Origin: Chiridota heheva
Lineage: Eukaryota; Echinodermata; Holothuroidea; Apodida; Chiridotidae
Length of the DNA stretch: 64,000 nt
NCBI GenBank assembly: GCA_020152595.1
Contig: JAIGNY010002143.1
Span: forward strand, 515,001-579,000
Reading direction: 5' to 3'
The notes beneath the pieces are model-generated. The model searched no databases and was not told where the DNA came from. It worked only from the letters and a program-made list of their open reading frames with translations. Positions 1 through 12,499 of the stretch are shown here, in pieces. Positions within the stretch are counted from its first letter, which is position 1; each line of letters starts with the position of its first letter. The translations under genes were made by a program, and so were the position numbers.

Positions 1-119
1 AGTGGTTTTGACGTCTTTTAAAAATTAATTAGTCCTTTCCTACCTTAATGAAGTTGATAGCAAAGGCATGAAGCTTAATGGAAATCCCTGAAAGAATCAT
101 GTTACCTTCGAAGTGCTTA

Positions 120-680
120 ACAGATTAGGTCAGGGGTCATGAAAGTCTCTCTTATATGAAAGAGGACTTCAACATAAACAAAATAGTGAAAACAATATTC
201 CAAAATCTTATTCCTTTAGGCAGTTAGAGATATCTGAGTTTAAAGTTTGGTTTCATTTGTGTAGAAACGACAGAAATCAGACTAGTGATGTTATAGCTTT
301 AGATGCCTTAAAGTCTTTATGCATTCTATCATATGTCCTACGATTTTGTGGCTTAAAAACCATGGAATGTGTCCAAAAAAAAGTAGTAAAACTTTGTCTA
401 CGAAAATTATTTATTATTTACCACCTGACAAAAGTTCAATGAAAGATAATTAAAATAGTTAAAGAATCAAATTAACTTTGTTTGAAATACATTAACAATT
501 GCTACGAATGAAGACCCCCAAGTTTTCATGGTAGACTTATTACACCAGTCATTTCTACACAGATGTTCTGCACATTTAAGAGTTATAAGCTTGAATATCT
601 CTTTAATGGGATAAGATATATAAAGGGTTTCTTTACCATTTTGTTTCTTTTGAAGTCTTCTTTCATATAAGAATCTATTT
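120..680. mobile_element. MITE family A, copy 1
   Basis: The left end runs GATTAGGTCAGGGGTCATGA then TATATGAAAGAGGACTTC. The right end at about 630-680 is its inverse: ATTTTGTTTCTTTTGAAGTC then TTCATATAAGAA. The inner sequence (TTATTCCTTTAGGCAGTTAG, then GACTTATTACACCAGTCATT near the end) matches the inner sequence of the other copies at 10972, 11820 and 23900. No coding capacity. Confidence 0.75.
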
Positions 681-2621
681 ATATAATAATTGCAGGAAGA
701 TACAAAAAGTCACTGATAGTTGAAGGACACAACCGGTGCACGTTGCTGTTAAGTTTTATTCATCTTAAAATAAAAGCAGATTAATAAACACAGAAATTTA
801 AGTAATTGAATAAAGCTTGTAGTATATGAACAACGTCCACAGAATATTTCAAACAAGTAAAAATTTTCAGTCACTATTCAAAGAGCAGAGATGTTTATAT
901 GAAAAAAAGGTTATAATACTTCATCAAATGTGTTTTACACTGCACACTGAAAGAAAGCATAAATTGAATTATGATGTTTCGTCCCTTTTCAGCAAAATCA
1001 AAAAGGAAACGACTACATGCTTTCACCTGGAAAGAGAAGCAATCACGATCGCCTCCCGGTAACTGAACACCAGTACGAAGCAATTGACTAAATCACTGAT
1101 GCATATGCAAAGGCATGGATATTCATTTGCATGTATTGCATAATCGTGTATGTTTTCGCATAAAGATCACTCGCCGAGCTTGGAATACTAATCGCAAAAG
1201 TAAGTGATCTACGGCTGAAACATTCACTGGCAAAACGAATGCAAATCGATGTACATATGACAAATGCCGGCCCATGTGAATCACGCTGCCAATTTTGCGC
1301 TGCCTGCTTCGTCTTTCAATATAATTGCCATGTACACTGCCCGGAAGATTATGTGTATGAAATGCTACAGTCCTGACAGGACTTAACAGAAAGATTCTTT
1401 CCATATTTACCAATTGTGAATGACCGAAGGCCGCTACCTGCGATTGTTCCTTGCTACCAGTATACATTTGTATTTTTGATGTATTTCACCAAAAAATATG
1501 TTCCCAAAAGGAACACGAAAGTCATTCACGCACGTTTGCTATAATAACTACTTTTCTTGATATAGAGCGTTGGTCAAGCATTTGGGCTGTTTTTCTTCAA
1601 GTTAAATGTCCAAATTTCCAAAATCCCTGACAGCATATTAACTGGAGAGTGATACAGGATCCTGAATAATTATCATCAGCGACTGATAAAAGGTTAAGTT
1701 ATTTCCCTTCCCGATTATCCTACCCATGCCATTAATTAATTAACTTCTTCAAATATTGTTAGAATTAGAAGAGGCAGATGTAACCAATAGAAGAAGAAAA
1801 GTTATTAGTTTATTACAAAATTTGAACAAACCGACCGGAAGATATCTGTTATTTTGCGGTTGCAATCGTTCTATGAATTAGGGTCTGCTCCTCCCACATA
1901 GACTGATGTATAGCAGAGAGCTACGAATTTACGCGGGTTATGATAAGGTCCTAAGTTTTGGGATAAGTTGTTGCTATGCAGATTAATACCTTTCTAAGGA
2001 GATTTGAAACAAAATGAAAAATGCCCGGAAAATATAATAATAATTTTCCATGATTCACAAAGTTGATTTTACGATGTCTGTACAATATTGCATTTAACAT
2101 TGAAATATCTAATAACAATTAGATATGATATAGATATAATAAAAACCTACATCGCTAATTTCCAACAAGGAATGTGGCATCAGACATTATTTTCCAAACA
2201 CCATATCCACAACAAAAAATCAAAAAAATGAGTTTGCGATTATTTTTATTTTCCAATACTTTTTCAGAAATCTAAAGAGAGAGCTTTTAAGAAAATATAT
2301 CGAAATCATAAACAATTCTTTGTCAAGTTTTATTTCAAGAAGATATTCAAAGTATCGGATCATAACAGCCTAACAGAATACCAAAATTAGAGATTCTAAT
2401 GTAGGATATACCTTCTTCAGTTGGCATATACACATAAAGAAGAATGAATTCTACAGTGTGGTTAACATCTATCGATCAAATTGCGCTTCTAAATGTCAAT
2501 GCAAACCTTTTTTTTTCATTGTTTCATTTCAAATTATTAGTTTATTTAACTCATTTCCTCTTTCACATCATGTTCGAAGTCCTTGCACTCTAATTAGTTG
2601 AATCTTAAATCTAATAAAGCC
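681..2621. other. No supported gene
   Basis: AT-rich sequence. A 114-codon minus-strand frame at 1123-1467 has no start context, homology or splice support. Otherwise nothing identifiable. Confidence 0.6.
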
Positions 2622-2870
2622 CCTAGGGCTTAAAGAGCCAGTGCTTAAACCCGGTTTCCATGGTGCTAAGCGGATGAGAGTACTTGATTTCCCTGGACGG
2701 GACACCAGTCCATCGCAGGCTAATTCACCAGCCGAAACTGGTATTTATTTCACAGCTGAATGAAATTATACAAAGTGTTATACTCAAGTACACAGCACAG
2801 CGCCGTGGTTACCTTTTGGGTACGAGACCGACACACTAAACACAGGGCTACTGCACTCCCCTCATGACAA
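2622..2870 (-). mobile_element. tRNA-derived SINE family 1, copy 1
   Basis: Shares CGGTTTCCATGGTGCTAAGC, GGATGAGAGTACTTGATTTC, GACGGGACACCAGTCCATCG with copies at 21386 and 59505. The tRNA-like head would be at the right, on the minus strand, but is worn here. The reading direction is taken from the copy at 59505-59930. Confidence 0.75.
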
Positions 2871-3270
2871 TATAAGTCATTTCCTCTTTCATATCATGAA
2901 GTACTTGCACTCTATTTCTGATTAATACGCGGTTTTCCACTATCAACATGAATTTATTTCAATAACAACAGCTTTTGAAAAGGCAATCTCATTTTCTTGT
3001 CGTTTTTAAGTATATAGTAAGTGTCGCTAAAGAACAGGATCAAGGAATATAATTACTATTTACGTTCCAATTTATAGTAGTACAGTTTGCGTCTCGATAA
3101 TAATTCAAGGAAAATCAAAAAGTGATTAAAGCAAAAGTCTAGATGATACATTCTTTTGTTTACTTTGTGATGAATGTATTGCATTGTCTGGCATGTCCGG
3201 TCTGCTGTTCGCACGTTAATTTTTGTCACGTAATGAAGATGAAACTATAGATACCCAATGTTGGTGTAAG

Positions 3271-3425
3271 GAATCAAGTCGATGGTGCCGAGGTCTCTAC
3301 TGCTCATTCAAAACCAGGTATGACGTCTATGATGGGCTGAGAGGCCCGAAGCATTAGCCGTTGGACGTCATACCTGGTTTTGATTGAGCAGTAGAGACCA
3401 AAACACCTTCGACTTCATTGATTCC
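3271..3425. repeat. Short near-perfect palindrome
   Basis: Arms of about 58 bases: GGTCTCTACTGCTCATTCAA then AACCAGGTATGACGTC on the left, and GACGTCATACCTGGTTTTGA then TTGAGCAGTAGAGACC on the right, extended outward by GAATCAAGTCGA / CGACTTCATTGATTC. The loop is about 36 bases. It may be a foldback element. Confidence 0.85.
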
Positions 3426-3429
3426 GATT

Positions 3430-5286
3430 TATCAATACCAATCGATTTAAAAAAATATATACAAAAAGTGTTCAATTGTAAATAGCAGGTTGATCACATC
3501 TCTTTCTCCTCACATACATAAATTTGTTAAGTCAAAATTAAAAAGATTTTCACTGCACAATTCCGCTGTTGAAAATCATATTTTGGATAATAAAGCAATT
3601 GTTTTAGAATTCGATGTTGAATCATGCATTCAAACCGGTGAATTAAATTATGCTGTGAAACAATCAAACGCTTGGAAACATTAAAGTTGAGGAAAATTCA
3701 CATAACAAAACAAATAATAAGTACGTCTAAGCCGAGAGACTCATCGTCGGCAAAACTTAACAAAAGTTTTTGACTGTTTGACATACTGACGTGACCTAGA
3801 ACCAGCTTTGTCACACAAATTAGTCATCAAACATTTCTCCGTTTCTCGAGCAACTGGACTTTTAAAACGTCGTTAGTGCAGAAAGTTAAAGTTTTATCAA
3901 CAGGAACCAGGATATGATTTTACTTTTGAAAGTACGTATTAACATTCCCGGAGAAATGACAGTTCGAAAACATAGCAACCATAAGTTAGAGTCACAGTTT
4001 TTGCGATTCACATTGTTTTGGATGTTTTGACTAGCTTTAGGCCCCACGTAAGGCTTACTAAGGCTTAGGCCTGTGCTGTGCTGAGATTAAAGTTGAATTG
4101 TGCTTGTAGTAACGTTGAAAGTTGAATATGACGATGTTAAAACTGGTGATTTTTGTGTCTGCTGTTTGTTCTCGGGGATGGGATTTGCCATACTACAGGT
4201 AGGCCGTAGTGATGCACTTAGTGTACTAAACATACTTAGTTTACTACAAGTGCATACAAAAGTTCTATTAAATGGCATTGTGAGATATGTGATTTGAATG
4301 TAATTCCATTAACTTATGTGGACAGTGGTCAGAGAGAACAGTGGTGATTTTGTGTTGATCTTTGTGTAGAATTCTCCCAACATTTAGTTTTGAGGACGGG
4401 AGCTATGTCTTGATACTTCATTTGAACGTAGGGAAATAATGAATCGGCCAATCAGAAGCAAGGATTTTCAAAGCCTTGAAATTTGAATTGAAATTTTGTC
4501 ATTGTTCAGTTTTTGTTTTCTTTGTTATGTAGGGGAGACATTTTAAAAGATGAATTTTGTTTTCATGAACTTTGTTTCAAGCGGAAAGGCAAAAGGTATA
4601 AAAGAAACAACATTTTCATTTTGCACACTGAAAATTCGAAGACATGCCTGTTTTCGAGTTGAATTGTAATGAAGGAGGTCATAAAAGTTGAAAAAGATCT
4701 TGGGATGAATCTTCGTGAAGTATTCACTACGATAAATACTACCCGATATACAAAAAAGTTTATAATTCAGATAGTATTTAGTTCTGCGAATAATTGATTT
4801 CACGATATAATTATAAAACACTTAATTGAATAATACCAAGTAGTTTAATAACCTAAAGCCGTGCCAAGACAATATCGAAAGAAAAAAAACTCATTTTTCA
4901 AATTCAAATTGCATACATCTTGCTTATTGGAAAAATGGCAATAATAGTACAATGCTGACATCAAAAATTCAACTCCTAGTTTAGCAATTCATGTGATCAT
5001 ATTGTAATAAGTAGACCGGGTGAGGTGTTATTTTAAGGGACTTGTGAAACACCGGAAACTGCAGACTTCGATCAATGTTATAAAATTTATATGGAGTATT
5101 TGCATTGTTAGGCCCTAACATTAAATTCCATTAATGCACGACGATAATTATTTTGTTTGTTCCATTTTCAAAATACGTGTTTTAATAAAGCGATAAAATA
5201 TATGTAAACTTTTCTTGTTTTTCATTCTTTTTAGTTGTTTGTTTATGCATTTTAAACAATTTAACACGAAAGTTGTATAAAACGAT
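3430..5286. other. No supported gene
   Basis: AT-rich. Short frames at 3490-3684 and 4100-4297 have no support. The SINE remnant before and the tandem repeats after are the only structures nearby. Confidence 0.55.
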
Positions 5287-5430
5287 GAATGTATTGTCAT
5301 CGTGTTTATATGCGTATGTAATGCACGATTAATGTATTGGCACCGTGTTTATATGCGTACATTATGTAATGCACGATTAATGTATTGGTACCGTGTTTAT
5401 ATGCGTACATTATGTAATGCACGATTCAAT
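5287..5430 (+). repeat. ~62-bp tandem repeat, 2.5 copies
   Basis: Units contain CACGATTAATGTATTGGCAC, CGTGTTTATATGCGTACATT, ATGTAATG. The first copy is shorter, lacking the ACATT block. Confidence 0.85.
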
Positions 5431-5831
5431 GTAATTTGCACTCGCGAATGACCCTACCTCTTAAAGTCGGGTCATTCCCCTCGTATCAAAGTCCTTTGCC
5501 CCGGGCATTAAATGCGCATATAAGCACTCCGCCTCAACATTAATCTTTAAATTTAATTCAAATTCTGCGATAAGATTGTACATAAATACTAAGTAGGGGA
5601 TTCTCTGCCAAGTAATGTTATTGTAATGGTGTAACTTCACTTTTTTAAATATGCAACCTTGAAGACAAAACTCAATTTGTTTACCGAATTTGAATATTTA
5701 AAGTATCTCATTGGTTTTCAAATTGTGTGATGATATTGTTCATACACATAAATCTATGTATATCGCAGTTAAAATGCGATAACATTGGAGCTGCCTATCT
5801 GATAAACAGATACCATTGATTTTAAATGATT

Positions 5832-7548
5832 ATCTTTACTCTTCAACCCACATGAGGCTGTCTACTTGAGACGAAACCCTTTACTCTTCAAATCACACGG
5901 GGCTGTCTACTTGAAATGAAACACTTTACTCTTCAACTCACGTGGAATTGTCTACTTGAGACAAAACCCTTTACTCTTCAACTCACATGGGACTGTCTAC
6001 TTGAGATGAAACACTTTACTCTTCAACTCACATGGGACTGTCTACTTGAGACGAAACACTTTACCCTTCAACTCACATGGGACTGTCTACTTGAGACGAA
6101 ACCCTTTACTCTTCAACTCACATGGGACTGTCTACTTGAGATGAAACACTTTACTCTTCAACTCACATGGGACTGTCTACTTGAGACGAAACACTTTATT
6201 CTTCAACTCACATGGGACTGTGTACTTGATACGAAACCCTTTACTCTTCAACTCACATGGGACTGCCTACCTGAGACAAAACCCTTTACTCTTCAACTCA
6301 CATGGGACTGTCTACTTGAGATGAAACACTTTACTCTTCAACTCACATGGGACTGTCTACTTGAGACGAAACACTTTACCCCTCAACTCACATGGGACTG
6401 TCTACTTGAGACGAAACCCTTTACTCTTCAACTCACATGGGACTGTCTACTTGAGATGAAACACTTTACTCTTCAACTCACATGGGACTGTCTACTTGAG
6501 ACGAAACACTTTATTCTTCAACTCACATGGGACTGTCTACTTGATACGAAACCCTTTACTCTTCAACTCACATGGGACTGTCTACCTGAGATGAAACACT
6601 TTACTCTTCAACTCACATGGGATTGTCTACTTGAGACGAAACACTTTACTCTTCAACTCACATGGGACTGTCTACTTGAGACGAAACTCTTTACTCTTCA
6701 ACTCACATGGGACTGTCTACTTGAGACGAAGCTCTTTACTCTTCAACTCACATGGGACTGTCTACTTGAGACGAAACCCTTTACTCTTCAACTCACATGG
6801 GATTGTCTACTTGAGACGAAACTCTTTACTCTTCAACTCACATGGGACTGCCTACCTGAGATGAAACACTTTACTCTTCAACTCACATGGGATTGTCTAC
6901 TTGAGACGAAACTCTTTACTCTTTAACTCACATGGGACTGTCTACTTGAGACGAAACTCTTTACTCTTCAACTCACATGGGACTGTCTACTTGAGACGAA
7001 ACTCTTTACACTTCAACTCACATGGGACTGTCTACTTGAGACGAAACCCTTTACTCTTCAACTCACATGGGATTGTCTACTTGAGACGAAACTCTTTACT
7101 CTTTAACTCACATGGGACTGTCTACTTGAGACGAAACTCTTTACTCTTCAACTCACATGGGACTGTCTACTTGAGACGAAACTCTTTACACTTCAACTCA
7201 CATGGGACTGTCTACTTGAGACGAAACCCTTTACTCTTCAACTCACATAGGATTGTCTACTTAAGACAAAACCCTTTACTCCTCAACTCACATGGGACTG
7301 TCTACTTGAGACGACCCCTTTAATCTTCAACTCACATGGGACTGTCTACTTGAGACGAAACCCTTTACTCTTCAACTCACATAGGATTGTCTACTTAAGA
7401 CGAAACCCTTTACTCCTCAACTCACATGGGACTGTCTACTTGAGACGACCCCTTTAATCTTCAACTCACATGGAACTGTCTACTTGAGACGACCCCTTTA
7501 ATCTTCAACTCACATGGGACTGTCTACTCAAGACGAAACCCTTTACTA
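5832..7548 (+). repeat. 45-bp minisatellite, ~38 copies, with higher-order units
   Basis: The unit is TTTACTCTTCAACTCACATG / GGACTGTCTACTTGAGACGA / AACCC. 45 is a multiple of three, so a 336-codon frame stays open with a 15-residue repeat (FTLQLTWDCLLETKP), with no start context, promoter or family match. Variants recur every three units (135 bp) in the 5' part, and a 180-bp block (6901-7080) is repeated almost exactly at 7081-7260. Near 7318 the units lose a base. Confidence 0.93.
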
Positions 7549-7852
7549 AACTAGAAACGAATTCTGTGTGGCCTGTTTTCATTATTTGTTGTTGCTTAAG
7601 TGCAGAACTTCAGCACTACTCTACATATTTTAGTGTTATTTATGTTTTTTCTTCCCAATTTGTATATCCTCATTGAATGTTGAATTTCATTATAAGAAAA
7701 CACATAAGAAATGGACACAATCGAATCGTGGTGGGAAGGGGATGTTTTGAGATAGTAAGGTAACGTATGGGGACTCACGGTTTGACAGGATCGTTTTTAT
7801 GATTCTTGACTTTGGACGTCGGATACCACACAGACAATTGTGTAAATGTACT

Positions 7853-8143
7853 TTCCTCTCAAAACAAAAAGTTCAGAAAGTAAAATTAAGTGCTTTTAAG
7901 AGTCTAGTTACCACAATACTAATGATAATCGGTCTATCATCGAAAGTGAAGTTCTGATAAGGTTGGTATTTGTGGTTAATCTTATCATTGAAAATATTTG
8001 TCTCAAAACAAACATTTCAGAAGTTAAAATTAAGTGCTTTTGAGAGTCTAGTTACCACAATACTAATGATAATCGGTCTATCATCGAAAGTGAAGTTCTG
8101 ATAAGGTTGGTATTTACGGTTAATCTAATCATTGAAAATATTG
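7853..8143 (+). repeat. 141-bp tandem duplication
   Basis: The block from CTCAAAACAAAAAGTTCAGA through GAGTCTAGTTACCACAATAC, GATAATCGGTCTATCATCGA and AAGGTTGGTATTTGTGGTTA is repeated once immediately, with only a few substitutions. Confidence 0.88.
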
Positions 8144-8233
8144 GTATCTCCATTTAGATTAATACCGTAATGAGTATCGCAACAAGAAATATTGCTCAGG
8201 CCCTGTCTATGCAGATGTTATGAGGGTCGCATC

Positions 8234-8732
8234 TATTATCAGTCCGGAAGCATGCCTATTAATAGGAACATTTATAACACATAAGAATATTGAAGTCATG
8301 CAGCCATATTGTTCAGATGTTGCGATAAAATGTCATAGTTTATATTTAATGTACTTGAAATATTAAAAATCATTGTGTTGAAAAACATTTGAATTTTCAA
8401 AATTACCGTTTCGCACCTAAAAGCCTAGCTCTATTGTCTATTTTATCTAATATTTTGAAAACGGCACGGTGAACATTTCAAATGGGAGTGGAAAAGTTGT
8501 AGTCATGACAGTAATGAAATTAATTTCATAAGTTTTAAGTTTCCCCTTGCAAAGATATTTTTCCTAGACGTATTTCAAATTATAAAAATTGTAACATTGC
8601 ATAAGGCTTTAACGTTAGGATAGCAAAGGATCATGGGAAATATTACAAAATGGCGACTTCCATGTGGCAAAATGCTCCCATTAATAGGAAGATTTATGTT
8701 CCCATTAATAGGCATGCTCCCGGACTGATTAT
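8234..8732. mobile_element. Foldback/MITE-like element with ~40-bp inverted ends
   Basis: Left ATTATCAGTCCGGAAGCATG then CCTATTAATAGGAACATTTAT. Right inverse AATAATCAGTCCGGGAGCAT then GCCTATTAATGGGAACATAAAT. Next to the right end, CATTAATAGGAAGATTTATG partly repeats the terminus. No coding content. Confidence 0.75.
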
Positions 8733-8799
8733 TAGAAGAAATGTTTTTTTTCCAAATCTGGTCACAACCCTGGGATTTTTTGTTCACCAAACACAAATC

Positions 8800-10440
8800 T
8801 GATGGAAGTAATAGAAGCTTCCTCTGTGTTCCCTGTTAGCCTGTAACTAAGTACACCTATTTGGACAAATTGTTTATGAGGTTCAATTGTTTAAACCATA
8901 GGGATATATGACAAGGGTGAAACCATTTTCACTTTTATCTTATTTTTATGATGTGTTGATGCATACAATATATGGAAGAGAAGACAGGGTTCACACACCT
9001 AAATATTTTGTTTATGATCAGTATTTGGTATTGATGTTGTAATGCTGTATATATTTTTCATGCATTAGTTGTATCGGTTGATATCATTTCGAACAAAGAG
9101 TCTTTCCTGCAAATATCCAAAAATTCGTATATTTCATAAGATATTAACTGTATTGCATTGCTTTTCTAATGCAATTTTCTTATACAATTTACTCAAAACT
9201 GCTGTATGTAGTCTATTATCGCAGTAGTCAGATAAACATCTGACTGTGTATACGCTGTAACCGTTACATAATTGCTCATACTTGTATTGCATGTAGGTTC
9301 TTATGTAGTAAATACAGAGTGAGATGTTAGCTCAATATATAATGCGAGAGGTTTAACGGTTTCCATTTACAAAGTTATAGCTCCAGTTTCTTTGACAAGA
9401 TAAATGCCTGATTACTGTATGGGAATTTGACGACGATGACGACAAGTGAACACACAATTACAATGACAGAGTCGTCGCCTGCGTATTCGGTTATGATAGC
9501 AACAATGCTATCACGAAACGCTTAATACGACCCGGACGAGAACACAGGTACGACATAACATCTACAACCAAGTCAATGTCCACGGCCTTTGATAACCAGT
9601 TGTGGTGCACTGGCGTGTCTACCCAACCCTGGCTTGAACACAGGGCTTCATGGTCTGTAGACATGTATGATTACCGCTACACCACAGTAGATAGACATGG
9701 GGAATTTGAGCTATTCTCATTGTACATATATCACTAATCCCTTATTAGGCCTATATACTGCATTAGAGTTAGAGTGAAAGTTGAAATTTGAATCTAAATA
9801 TTTCTGAAGATTATCATCTTGCCTGGGCGTGTATCCTGCCTCCTCATATATCAGCTGACAAATTGACATGTACGTTTTTCAAGTAGAAAGTCAATTATTC
9901 CTGTCATATTGCACAATAATGTTTATTTTCAGATTAGGGTCGTTTAGATTACGACAGAATTTGACACGTTTCTATTTTCGGCTGTTGGAATTCCCAAATA
10001 CAACGACATCATGTATATGCTAAGATAAACGTGACGGCATAACTATCTACTGCATTTTGTGTTCGACATTTTCATTGCATATTCTATCATAATATTATAC
10101 AAAACAAGTATAATCAAACAAACAATAGTACTTTGTCAGGCAGTCCAAGCTCACATATCAAGAAATGAGAAATCAATCACAAATCAGAGATTTTTTTGTA
10201 ACAAAGTACAACAAGAAGTAATTACCAAAACTACAAGGTAAACATTGCATTGGCAATATTCCTACTCGTAAACAAATAGGTCATAATAGCTGTGTTTAAT
10301 TAAAAAAGCGGATTGATTAATACTTGTAGTCTACATGTGCGATTCACATGATTAAAAGCATTAAAGAAACATAACAGTGAACAATCTAGTCATTAATATC
10401 TGAAATTATGTATTTTTCTTCAGGCTAATTAAACATTGTA
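8800..10440. other. Mostly unassigned, apart from the SINE at 9448-9688
   Basis: AT-rich, no coding frame of interest. Outside the SINE nothing repeated elsewhere in the window was noticed. Confidence 0.5.
9448..9688 (-). mobile_element. tRNA-derived SINE family 2, copy 1
   Basis: On the minus strand from 9687: CTGTGGTGTAGCGGTAATCA contains an A box (TGGTGTAGCGG), and CCTGTGTTCAAGCCAGGGTT a B box (GTTCAAGCC). The body continues to GAACACACAATTACAATGAC at the left. It is nearly identical to 60277-60514. Confidence 0.82.
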
Positions 10441-10971
10441 ATGCCATGAAGGCACTTCCACGACAATCATATGTAACGTTTTACCTTGAAATACTTAGAC
10501 AAGAAAGAGAATATTAACATGCTTTACTTATCTCACCTGTATGATGTGAAAAACATATTTTACCATGGAAATATTAAAGGATAAATTAGTTCAGTGTTCA
10601 AGCATGTCCATCTTATATCAACGGGAATTCAAAAGAGACAGAATAGCAATATGCTTTAATCATCTCACCTGTATCATTTGAAAAACATATTTTACCATGG
10701 GAATATTAAAGGAATAATTAGTTCAGTGTTCAAGCATGTCCATCTTATATCAACGGGAATTCAAAAGAGACAGAATAGCAATATGCTTTAATCATCTCAC
10801 CTGTATCATTTGAAAAAAACATATTTTACCATGGGAATATTAAAGGATTAATTAGTTCAGTGTTCAAGCATGTCCATCTTATATGAACGGGAATTCAAGG
10901 AGGCAGAATATCAATATGCTTTACTCATTTCACCTGTATCATGTGAAAAACATATTTTACAATGGGAATAA
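10441..10971 (+). repeat. Tandem array derived from a MITE end (~132-bp unit)
   Basis: TAAAGGATAAATTAGTTCAG and its variants start at 10575, 10707, 10841 and 10972, spaced 132, 134 and 131 bases. Each unit has the MITE family A terminus (GTTCAAGCATGTCCATCTTA), then CTCACCTGTATCATTTGAAA and TTACCATGGGAATATTAAAG. A partial unit lies before 10575. The array runs straight into a complete-looking family A element. Confidence 0.85.
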
Positions 10972-11477
10972 TAAAGGATTACTTCAGTCGTCATTCCATC
11001 TTATATGAAAAGATGACACAATGTTGTAGAAAGCGTTGAAAAATCTTATTCCGTCCAGGAGATATTCAAGTTAAAAGCTCTGTCTTATCTGTGCAGAAAT
11101 GACTGGTGCAGTAAGTCCACTATGGACACTTGGCGTTTCATCATCACATTCTTAACAATTGCTAAATTTTATTTAATTTTTTCACTATTTAGATTAGTTT
11201 TCCTCGAACTTTCTTCAGGTAGTATATTATAAATACCCTTTATAGATTTAGGTTTACTACATTTTTTTAACATATCCCATGGTTTCTAAGCTACAAAATC
11301 GCAGGACAAAATATGATAGAATACATAAAGACTGTGGAATTTGAGGCTAAGACATTGCAACCAGTCTGAATTCATAGCTTCTACACAAATGAGACCAAAC
11401 TTAAAACTTGAATATATCTCCTTAACGAAGTATAATTTTAAAATGCTTTTCTTTTGAAATCCTCTTTCATATATAAA
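10972..11477. mobile_element. MITE family A, copy 2, at the end of the tandem array
   Basis: Left end AAAGGATTACTTCAGTCGTC and the right inverse TTTCTTTTGAAATCCTCTTT then CATATATAAATA. Inner blocks (GAGATATTCAAGTTAAAAGC; GAAATGACTGGTGCAGTAAG) match copies 3 and 5 in order. Confidence 0.75.
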
Positions 11478-11799
11478 TACGTGCGTGTCACAATCCTTTC
11501 TACTGTGTGATAAAACCTAAACAAATTGGGATCCATCATGCATAATGCATATCGTGTCTGTTCGAGTATCAACACAAGCTGGTAAACAGCAGGACAGACA
11601 ATTAATTCAGGAACACGGGTGTAAGACACTTCTTTACTTAAACATGTTTGATCGGCCGCTATAAAATTACGACAGGTATTCTATTTTCGGTTCTTGGAAT
11701 TCCCGACTTCAAAGTACTGGCAAACAATTATTGTTTGAAGGACAACATCAGCAAACATTATCACAAAAGTGTATGTTAAAAAAGATATAACAAATCTTA

Positions 11800-12490
11800 T
11801 AAAGGCCATCTGTTGTGATTAAATGATTAGTTCAGTGGTCAAGCAAGTTTATCTCATATGAAAGAGGACTTTAAAAGAAACAAGATGGTAAAGAAAGCGT
11901 GTTTCATATTAAAGATAAAGCTCTGTCTTATATGTGTAGAAATTACTGGTGTAGTAAGTCCACTATGGAAGGTTGGCGCCCTCAACTTCACATTCTAACC
12001 ATTTGTTAATGTATTTTAAAGTAAATTTGTTCAACTTTTTTTATTATAATTATTTTTTCTCGATCTTTCTTCAGGGTGGTAAATTATATTTACCCTTAAT
12101 AGATTCTGTTTTACCACTTTCCGGACATATCCATTGGTTTGCAAGCCACAAAATTGCACGACAAAATATGATAGAACACATTAAGACTTTGAGGAATCTG
12201 AGAATGAGACGTTACAACTGATTTCAGTCGTTGCTACACAAATAATACCAAACTTTATACTTGAATATCTCCTTAAGGGAATAAGATATTTGATTAAGTT
12301 TTCACATTTTGTTTCTTTTGAAGTACTCTTTCATATAAGATGGACTTGCTTGACCCCGAACTAATCCTTTAAAATGCAACGAAGTACAGTTTAGTACAAA
12401 ACAATTACTGATTGGCCTATCAGTATAAGTACACATTGTACCACTGTATTTCGACCAATCAAAACACACAAATTAAAAGCTTTTATCTCC
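11800..12490. mobile_element. MITE family C, copy split by a family A insertion
   Basis: TAAAGGCCATCTGTTGTGATTA at 11800, then a family A element, then AATGCAACGAAGTACAGTTT, GATTGGCCTATCAGTATAAG and TTTCGACCAATCAAAACA. With the insertion removed, the two halves line up with the inverse of the intact copy at 63002-63166. The outer right end is blurred near 12480-12500. Confidence 0.75.
11820..12371. mobile_element. MITE family A, copy 3, inserted in family C
   Basis: Long terminal inverted repeats: left TAAATGATTAGTTCAGTGGT, CAAGCAAGTTTATCTCATAT, GAAAGAGGACTTTAAAAG; right end inverse TAAAGGATTAGTTCGGGGTC, AAGCAAGTCCATCTTATATG. About 552 bp. TA at the borders fits a TA target duplication, the usual pattern of Tc1/mariner-type MITEs, although family assignment is inference. 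Confidence 0.82.
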
Positions 12491-12499
12491 TCCTTTAAC

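Noticed and set aside
1123-1467. 114-codon minus-strand gene
   Set aside because: No homology, no splice support, and composition like the background.
5916-6926. 336-codon frame as a repeat protein gene
   Set aside because: It is only the 45-bp satellite read in one frame. Other frames are open too, there is no start context, and the frame breaks when units lose a base.
5832-7548. CRISPR array
   Set aside because: Units are contiguous without unique spacers, and the genome is eukaryotic.
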